Source: Mesobacillus subterraneus
GTDB lineage: Bacteria; Bacillota; Bacilli; Bacillales; Cytobacillaceae
DNA: 64,000 bases
Assembly: GCF_023715485.1 (NCBI RefSeq)
Contig: NZ_JAMBOF010000010.1
Span: 81,814 to 145,813, forward strand
Direction of reading: 5' to 3'
Below are positions 59,037 through 64,000 of the stretch, piece by piece (position 1 is the first letter of the stretch; each line of letters opens with the position of its first letter). The position numbers and the translations under genes were made by a program. The notes below the pieces were generated by a model that saw nothing but the letters and a program-made list of their open reading frames with translations, searched no databases and was not told the origin of the DNA.

Positions 59037-59409
59037 TAATCCAGCCTCCTTGCATAGTGTAATATTACACTTTTAATAACATTATATGGCATTTCCATAA
59101 TATTTCAATCTAATTTTTGCGTATCAAATTGACTAATCAAATTACTGGATTATATGGCCTTTGATGTTGAAGATAAAAATTTTCTGCTGCTCTGTCATCA
59201 TAATAGGTATATTTCTTAGATATTACCTGGTTTTTATAGGGCCTCTCAGTCCAAAAAGAAACAATCAACGTGAAAGCAGCTCTCAACAAAAAAATAACGG
59301 ACCTTCAAAAGAGGTCCATTAGTTCAAGAAGATAATATAATTTTCAATAATCCTGCATCAAAAAAGAGTAATAACCCTTAAACCCAACACTAAGGTGTAA
59401 ATTAAGTAT
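59037..59409. other. Intergenic region with dispersed-element arm
   Basis: 373 bases; holds a diverged arm (about 59251-59283, ccaaaaagaaacaatcaacg...) of the MITE-like element at 43897. No gene seen. Confidence 0.45.
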
Positions 59410-59961
59410 TTATTGTGGTGAACCAGGAGGATAGTAATAAGGTGGAACTTTTAGCCATCCCCGTTTCCGCATAAGTGTTTTTAATGTTGTTCCAAACATA
59501 GCCCATTCAAGATACAATTGCAACCACATGATCCCGACATCATCTCTAATAGAGTCAGCTTGTCCTTTCGAAGAAGCCTGCAAACATGTAACTAACTTAA
59601 ATGCAACACCATTTGCAATTTCACTATCCGTTAACTTTACTCCTAAAGGAATATCATTTGGGTCTGAATTTGGCTTTGCGGCTGTTGAATCTGGTAAGGG
59701 TATACCTTCTTTCTTCATAAACTTCTTTAAACTTTGTACTTGTGATTCACATAATTGAATCACATCATTTAACATTTCTTTGACTTCATCATCAGTCGTC
59801 GTATTTAATGCCGCTTCCTCGTAACGAATAAACTCTTCCATTAAGGTTAAATATGTCCAACAGTCTCCAGCTTCAATGATATGTAATGGAGATTTAGGCT
59901 CATTTGTTGTATCTACTGATATTTTTAGCATACTCCAAATCGCTTCAAATGGATTAGACAT
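59410..59961 (-). CDS. DUF3231-like helical protein, single domain
   Basis: Protein of 183 residues with a single ferritin-like helical domain: HIIEAGDCWTYLTLMEEFIR, CESQVQSLKKFMKKEGIPLP (cf. the QQNIDFLRGFFKKENFPVP motif in the larger DUF3231 protein at 21015) and VKLTDSEIANGV. The Pro/Tyr-rich tail WLKVPPYYYPPGSPQ is typical of spore-coat-associated relatives. Function unknown; likely sporulation-linked. ATG with GAGGTG upstream. Confidence 0.75.
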   Translation of the reverse strand: MSNPFEAIWSMLKISVDTTNEPKSPLHIIEAGDCWTYLTLMEEFIRYEEAALNTTTDDEVKEMLNDVIQLCESQVQSLKKFMKKEGIPLPDSTAAKPNSDPNDIPLGVKLTDSEIANGVAFKLVTCLQASSKGQADSIRDDVGIMWLQLYLEWAMFGTTLKTLMRKRGWLKVPPYYYPPGSPQ

Positions 59962-60101
59962 TTTACACCTCCTCTTAAGTTATCATTCCATAACATATGT
60001 AAAATAATCCCTTTAAAATGGAATTGGTTTGGGGAAATGCAAATGCATTATCCTTAAAACTAATCATTTTTTCATCTAGTAAAAACAGTTAACATTTCAT
60101 T

Positions 60102-60605
60102 TTAGTTTATTCCAGCTATACTACTCCTTCTTTCCAAAAGAATTGTATCCCGCCAAATTCCATCCCTTCTACCAATTCGTTCTCGCCTGCCAACTTCCCG
60201 GAATCCGTTATTCAAATGGATTTTAATGCTTGCTGTATTTTCGGGAAAGATGGAAGCTTGAAGGGTCCAGAAACCATTTTGCTCACTTTGAACGATTAAT
60301 GCGTTTAGAAGTATGCTTCCCACTCCAATACCTGCACTGCTTGGACTGACATATATACTTACTTCAGCCACCCCAGAATAAACCGGTCGACCTGAAACAG
60401 GACTGAGCGCAGCCCAGCCGACAACCTTATCTCCTATAGTTGCGACTAATCTACATTTCTTTATATGCCCACGATCCCAATCCTCCCATAGTGGAGCTTC
60501 TGTTTGGAACGTTGCGTTTCCAGTTGCTATTCCTTCCAGATATATATCACGAACCCGTTCCCAATTTTCATTTAGCATGTCATCAATCAAAATGGAATGT
60601 TCCAT
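60102..60605 (-). CDS. GNAT acetyltransferase, phosphinothricin-acetyltransferase-like
   Basis: N-acetyltransferase of 167 residues of the Pat/YwnH/MddA group. YLEGIATGNATFQTEAPLWE holds the conserved F-x-x-E of the acceptor site; YVSPSSAGIGVGSILLNALI is the acetyl-CoA loop (G-I-G-x-G) and GFREVGRRERIGRRDG the C-terminal strand. Members acetylate L-phosphinothricin or methionine sulfoximine/sulfone. ATG after GAGGGTACT. Monocistronic. Confidence 0.87.
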   Translation of the reverse strand: MEHSILIDDMLNENWERVRDIYLEGIATGNATFQTEAPLWEDWDRGHIKKCRLVATIGDKVVGWAALSPVSGRPVYSGVAEVSIYVSPSSAGIGVGSILLNALIVQSEQNGFWTLQASIFPENTASIKIHLNNGFREVGRRERIGRRDGIWRDTILLERRSSIAGIN

Positions 60606-60758
60606 AGTACCCTCACTTATAAAATTAATTTACAAAATCAATTGTTGCGAGCAACATCTTCTTCATTACTAACATCAAGAAATTTGTGCTTCACACATTT
60701 ATCACATTTTCATAGTAATATTGTTTAAAAACCACTTTATTCGAGGAGTTTATAACAG

Positions 60759-61532
60759 ATGAAAAAACTAATTACTTTGCTTACTTCTTTAATTATTATC
60801 CTCTCGGCTTGTGCACAAGAAGAAAAGCAACAGGATGATGCTGTACCTCAGTTATTAGAAGTAGCTATAAAAACGGAAGACAGTATTCCAGTTAATCAAG
60901 AAACGGTAATAGAGGCCGTAGTAACCCAAGGTGAAAATAAAGTAACCAATGCCGATGAGGTGAAATTTGAGATCAGTAAAGCTGGTGATCATCAGCCAGA
61001 AATGATGCAGGGAATACATCAAAAAGATGGTGTATATTCCATACAAAAAACATTTAAAGATGAAGGACAATATTATATCGTGGCACATGTTACTGCAAAC
61101 AGGATGCACAGTATGCCTCGTAAAGAAATCCTCGTTGGAGAAGCTAACCATACCAATGATCAAGAAGAAACAGACAAAGCTACAGAAAATGATCAAAGTA
61201 TTCACCACAATGATCATTCAGATCACTCACATGATCACGCAAGTAAATTAGAGTATGAGTTTGACAATCACGTCCCATATAAGGTAAATGAGGAAACGGA
61301 ATTAACCTTATATTTAAAAAGCAATGATCTGCCACTAGAAGGAGCAAAAGTAAGATTCGAAATTTGGAAAGAAAATCAGCATCAACATGACTATTTTGAT
61401 GCGACCGAAGTTTCATCTGCGAAGTATGCAATACCCTATACCTTTACTTCAACTGGTTTATATAACCTTAAGATCCATGTTGAAAAAGGTGATATCCATG
61501 ACCATACCACCGTTTCAGTTGAAATAAAATAA
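60759..61532 (+). CDS. Lipoprotein with two YtkA/FixH-like domains
   Basis: Extracytoplasmic lipoprotein of 257 residues: lipobox IIILSAC, a first Ig-like YtkA/FixH domain (about 28-125; PVNQETVIEAVVTQGENKVT, GVYSIQKTFKDEGQYYIVAH), a His/Asp/Glu-rich linker (HHNDHSDHSHDH near 150) and a second YtkA domain (about 165-257). The His cluster suggests copper or other metal binding, as in copper-delivery partners of cytochrome oxidase; no oxidase gene is nearby. Plus-strand monocistron with terminator. Confidence 0.82.
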   Translation: MKKLITLLTSLIIILSACAQEEKQQDDAVPQLLEVAIKTEDSIPVNQETVIEAVVTQGENKVTNADEVKFEISKAGDHQPEMMQGIHQKDGVYSIQKTFKDEGQYYIVAHVTANRMHSMPRKEILVGEANHTNDQEETDKATENDQSIHHNDHSDHSHDHASKLEYEFDNHVPYKVNEETELTLYLKSNDLPLEGAKVRFEIWKENQHQHDYFDATEVSSAKYAIPYTFTSTGLYNLKIHVEKGDIHDHTTVSVEIK

Positions 61533-61536
61533 CCCT

Positions 61537-61564
61537 AAGAGTCCTTCCAGCAGGAAGGGCTCTT
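61537..61564 (+). terminator. YtkA-lipoprotein gene terminator
   Basis: AAGAGTCCTTCC / GGAAGGGCTCTT stem (one G-T) with a 4-base loop and TTACTTTTT. Confidence 0.8.
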
Positions 61565-61614
61565 TACTTTTTCTACCCTGCCCCTTCATTTTGTTCAAAT
61601 TGAATTTTCATCCT

Positions 61615-62025
61615 TCAATCAAACATCTTCTCACTTATTGTCATCTGGATTACGCCTTGTTGATCAATGGTGTTTAATATGATTGTCGCTTCCCCGTAAT
61701 ATCCCTCTTCAAAATATCCAAAAATGGTCTCTTCCCGCTTTATGCCGGCGGTATCCAAGTAATACATAGTCATTGAATTCTCACCAAACTCTTCTGTGGG
61801 TCTGACGGTTAATTTATATTCCCCTCCAGGAGCAATAGGCGGAATATTAATCTCTTCAGTCATCTCATTGTAGGTGATATACAGGTCTGTGATTTCCTCT
61901 GCCGTATCATTTTTGATGGTTAAGTCAAAACCAGCCGGCTCGATATCGATGTAAACAACAGCAATCACAATGAAAATAAATAATACAACTAAAGCAAATC
62001 CCTTTTCATATAAAATCCTCTTCAT
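61615..62025 (-). CDS. Membrane-anchored extracytoplasmic protein
   Basis: Protein of 136 residues: a short basic start, one membrane helix or uncleaved signal (ALVVLFIFIVIAVVYIDI), then a beta-rich exterior domain (GFDLTIKNDTAEEITDLYIT, GGEYKLTVRPTEEFGENSMT, GYYGEATIILNTIDQQGVIQ). No family recognised. ATG with GAAGAG site. The preceding gene is convergent. Confidence 0.65.
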   Translation of the reverse strand: MKRILYEKGFALVVLFIFIVIAVVYIDIEPAGFDLTIKNDTAEEITDLYITYNEMTEEINIPPIAPGGEYKLTVRPTEEFGENSMTMYYLDTAGIKREETIFGYFEEGYYGEATIILNTIDQQGVIQMTISEKMFD

Positions 62026-62078
62026 GTATAGAATTCTTTTCTAATAAGACGTTTCCTTCCAGCTTGTAGTTTCATTTT

Positions 62079-62103
62079 AAAAAGGCCGCCAACAATGGCA
62101 GCC
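62079..62103 (-). terminator. Terminator of basic small-protein gene
   Basis: GGCTGCC / GGCGGCC (one T-G) with 6-base loop and TTTTTAAAATG on the minus strand. Confidence 0.6.
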
Positions 62104-62185
62104 AATTAAGTAATAAGTATAAGGTTCCATTGATTGAAGAAGTCTTAGTGCGGGAGTATATCAAATAAGGAAGGGTGACAACTTA

Positions 62186-62440
62186 TCAGAAGTAATTTTC
62201 CTGACCGTTTTTTCGAGTGAGCATTCGTTTGCGATTTGACTGTTTGGATTTGCTCTTTTTGCTAAGTTGTGAAGTGGTTGTACGTGGAAGATTAAGCTTC
62301 TTTTCCTTTGACCAATCATGATCATCTTCAAAAAATTCGTGTAACAAATGGGCAATGCGCATTTCATTTCTTGCTTTTATTACACGTTTTGAAGGCAGTC
62401 TTTTCCCTCGGCTAAAAGGCAGCTTTTCATTGGTACCCAA
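62186..62440 (-). CDS. Small basic hypothetical protein
   Basis: Protein of 84 residues, strongly basic C-terminus (SQLSKKSKSKQSNRKRMLTR). TTG start with GGGGGTGAAGAG upstream and a terminator 85 bases downstream support a real gene. The middle (ARNEMRIAHLLHEFFEDDHD) is helical. A different frame in the same place is also open but has no start signal. Function unknown. Confidence 0.5.
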   Translation of the reverse strand: MGTNEKLPFSRGKRLPSKRVIKARNEMRIAHLLHEFFEDDHDWSKEKKLNLPRTTTSQLSKKSKSKQSNRKRMLTRKNGQENYF

Positions 62441-62863
62441 CTCTTCACCCCCAGGAGAACAAAATATCCTACACCTTTATTTTACCATCTGAAAACCAGT
62501 CCTATAATTAATTAATAAATAATAATTCTTACATTTATCTCAGAAGTATTGAGCTTCCAAAAGTAAATTAAACAAAGAGATTTTCTTTAATATCAAGTGG
62601 GGGTGAAGTCTAAAATTACCAACAATAGATAAAACCACAATGGATTTAACCCTTCAATTGACCTTAAAACCGCATTATAATTAGCATATAAAAACGCTCC
62701 GAATTTGAGTAAGCTCAGAGCGTTTCTTCTTAATGTATTATTCACCTAAAGCACCCGGTAGTTTAAGTACATTGTTTCACAAAGTTATCTTTATTAAGGA
62801 ACGCTACCTTTGGCTGGGTAAGGATTCTATTCCTATACAAGCTAAACAATTGTTAATGAAAAT
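62441..62863. other. Intergenic region
   Basis: 423 bases without coding signal; contains the hairpin at 62692 and, around 62745-62830, diverged sequence of the same dispersed repeat type as at 1804 and 63325. Confidence 0.4.
62692..62725. terminator. Hairpin
   Basis: AAACGCTC / GAGCGTTT with further inner pairs, about 140 bases past the stop of the minus-strand membrane gene at 62864; A and T flanks on both sides. Confidence 0.6.
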
Positions 62864-63247
62864 TTATAAATTGAATGTAGTTGCTATCACGATAAAAGCG
62901 ATAATGTAAAATAACCCTATAAAGGGTAATGAAATATAAAACATCCCAGAAAAGGCAGCATATCTTTTAACCCTGAAGAAATGAGTTAATACATAAGCTA
63001 TTCCATTACCAATTAAAACAAATAATACTGTTATATATGCACCAGCAATACCTCTATTAACATATTCTCCTTCTGAAAAGAAATAAGAATAAACAAAGAT
63101 ACCCGAAATAATAAAACTTCCTAATAGATATACAAAAAAACTTGGTAGTAATTTTATAAAACTAAGTTTCTTAGTAACTAAAAATAAAAAATACGAAACC
63201 ACACTAATAATTATCAATGTTACTAAGTAATAAAGAAATAATCCCAC
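62864..63247 (-). CDS. Four-span membrane protein
   Basis: Membrane protein of 127 residues with four hydrophobic helices (LFLYYLVTLIIISVVSYFLF; LLPSFFVYLLGSFIISGIFV; IAGAYITVLFVLIGNGIAYV; FYISLPFIGLFYIIAFIVIA) and short charged loops (FSEGEYVNRG, FFRVKRYA), resembling YesK-like Bacillus proteins. GTG start after GGGGTGG. Function unknown. Confidence 0.6.
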   Translation of the reverse strand: MGLFLYYLVTLIIISVVSYFLFLVTKKLSFIKLLPSFFVYLLGSFIISGIFVYSYFFSEGEYVNRGIAGAYITVLFVLIGNGIAYVLTHFFRVKRYAAFSGMFYISLPFIGLFYIIAFIVIATTFNL

Positions 63248-63324
63248 AATACCACCCCTTTTTTAAACTAATTGAAAACTCCACCGTTTTCACCACAAAA
63301 ATCCAATATTCTTCTTAAAGGTTA

Positions 63325-63343
63325 CTGCTTCGTTTGTTCAATA
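63325..63343. repeat. Copy of dispersed intergenic repeat
   Basis: Same 19-mer as at 1804-1822, followed here by an imperfect hairpin around 63358-63395. Confidence 0.5.
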
Positions 63344-63429
63344 AGATGTTCAACAAAAAAGGTGGATAATCCTTTCTGGATTAACCCACCCATTTGTTTC
63401 AGAACATTTTTTAATAATTTCTTAATTGA

Positions 63430-63816
63430 TTATCCTTCAACAATTGCTAGGTATTTCAAAATTTCTCCTTCTAATTCAACGATTAAAATATCTCCTCTTT
63501 CCTTGGCTGAGAAAATCTTTGCCCCAACTGGAAGTTTATTCGCCGTTTCATCTTTGAAATCAGTATTAGTATCATTTCTTGTTTTTATTTCACCGATTTG
63601 AACTTCTTTTGTTAAAGACAATTCTTCAACCCAATCGATATTAGTTTTGTAGATTACTCCATCATATTGAAAAATATCAGCATTAGGGTCCAATGTTAAA
63701 ACTTCTTCAGCATCAATACTATCAATTGATACTCCCGTTGTTTCGCCTCCATTAGAGCATCCATTAATCGTAAAGAATGCTAATGCAATCAAGACATAAA
63801 AAAACTTTTGAACCAA
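63430..63816 (-). CDS. Small lipoprotein
   Basis: Lipoprotein of 128 residues: TTG start with GGGGGTAATACG upstream, signal peptide ending in FFTINGC, then a soluble domain (LTLDPNADIFQYDGVIYKTN, LTKEVQIGEIKTRN, ANKLPVGAKIFSAKERGDIL). The D-x-F-x-x-x-G-x-x-Y-x-T and LPxGxxI elements recur in bacillar lipoproteins of unknown function. No partner gene nearby. Confidence 0.7.
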   Translation of the reverse strand: MVQKFFYVLIALAFFTINGCSNGGETTGVSIDSIDAEEVLTLDPNADIFQYDGVIYKTNIDWVEELSLTKEVQIGEIKTRNDTNTDFKDETANKLPVGAKIFSAKERGDILIVELEGEILKYLAIVEG

Positions 63817-63969
63817 CGTATTACCCCCTTTATATATAGATGGTTATTCCTCTATCAAAAGCTTCTTCTTCACCTCCCTCAGTTTAATACGGTTTACTCA
63901 CGAATGCTCGCTTATTCGCAGGATTTCATCCTCCATGGATATATATTTCTAAATTAAAAGGAGTGGATT

Positions 63970-64000
63970 CTGGACAAATGGCTACGTGAAGACATAGTTA
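63970..64000 (+). CDS. Possible start of a plus-strand gene, cut by window end
   Basis: AAAGGAGTGGATT is followed by a CTG that opens DKWLREDIV to the window edge; ten codons are visible. A non-ATG start and the short length make this tentative. Confidence 0.2.
   Translation, partial: MDKWLREDIV

Noticed and set aside
62161..62367. Alternative 68-codon minus-strand frame
   Set aside because: Overlaps the better-initiated 84-codon frame at 62186 and has no ribosome binding site.

Overview
The window looks like a chromosomal stretch of a spore-forming Bacillaceae bacterium (Bacillus/Mesobacillus-like). The evidence is family content (YdaH/Amj, YozG-YoaS, CBO0543, DUF3231, DUF1206, heterocycloanthracin-type TOMM genes), AGGAGG/GGGGG ribosome binding sites with many TTG and GTG starts, and Bacillus-style SAM and cobalamin riboswitches. 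The species cannot be fixed from the sequence alone. No rRNA or tRNA gene and no intact insertion sequence was seen.

Layout. 0-6 kb: acetyltransferase tail, DinB and DUF1428 proteins, a stand-alone FtsZ, and two secreted/lipid-anchored Excalibur-type proteins, one carrying a nuclease domain. 6-15 kb: AT-rich accessory zone with a CarD-like regulator, nucleotidyltransferase, VOC protein, APH-like kinase, a three-gene ABC exporter, a HAD phosphatase and several gene remnants. 15-30 kb: TerC, a DMT-Crp/Fnr-DMT operon with a clear promoter/operator, YetF, a 52-bp hairpin array, DUF3231, a possible selenocysteine glutaredoxin, an esterase, a class-V aminotransferase, small operons, a NIPSNAP-NUDIX fusion and DUF1206. 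30-38 kb: a complete thiazole/oxazole-modified microcin (heterocycloanthracin-like) cluster, then a second 52-bp array. 38-45 kb: a six-gene operon (BMP lipoprotein, ABC ATPase, two permeases, sulfite-oxidase-like protein, nucleoside phosphorylase) behind a SAM-I riboswitch. 45-53 kb: GH1 glucosidase with divergent RpiR regulator, an IS256-family remnant, a third 52-bp array, and a class I ribonucleotide reductase operon under two NrdR boxes plus a cobalamin riboswitch. 53-64 kb: patatin, PAP2, Gre-factor, Amj flippase, FAD oxidoreductase, acetyltransferase and assorted lipoproteins and membrane proteins.

How genes work together. The SAM-riboswitch operon reads as uptake and phosphorolysis of a nucleoside linked to methionine/SAM metabolism rather than generic guanosine import. 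The RNR operon reads as the B12-independent enzyme, switched off when cobalamin is available and when dNTPs are high. In the bacteriocin cluster the ThiF-like, E1/YcaO and SagB proteins would turn the C-x-x repeats of the precursor into thiazoles.

The most unusual signals are: (1) a glutaredoxin frame with TGA exactly at the first catalytic Cys, followed by a SECIS-like hairpin; (2) a SAM-I riboswitch on a BMP-type nucleoside transporter; (3) three separate intergenic arrays of unrelated-looking hairpins that all keep an exact 52-bp period.
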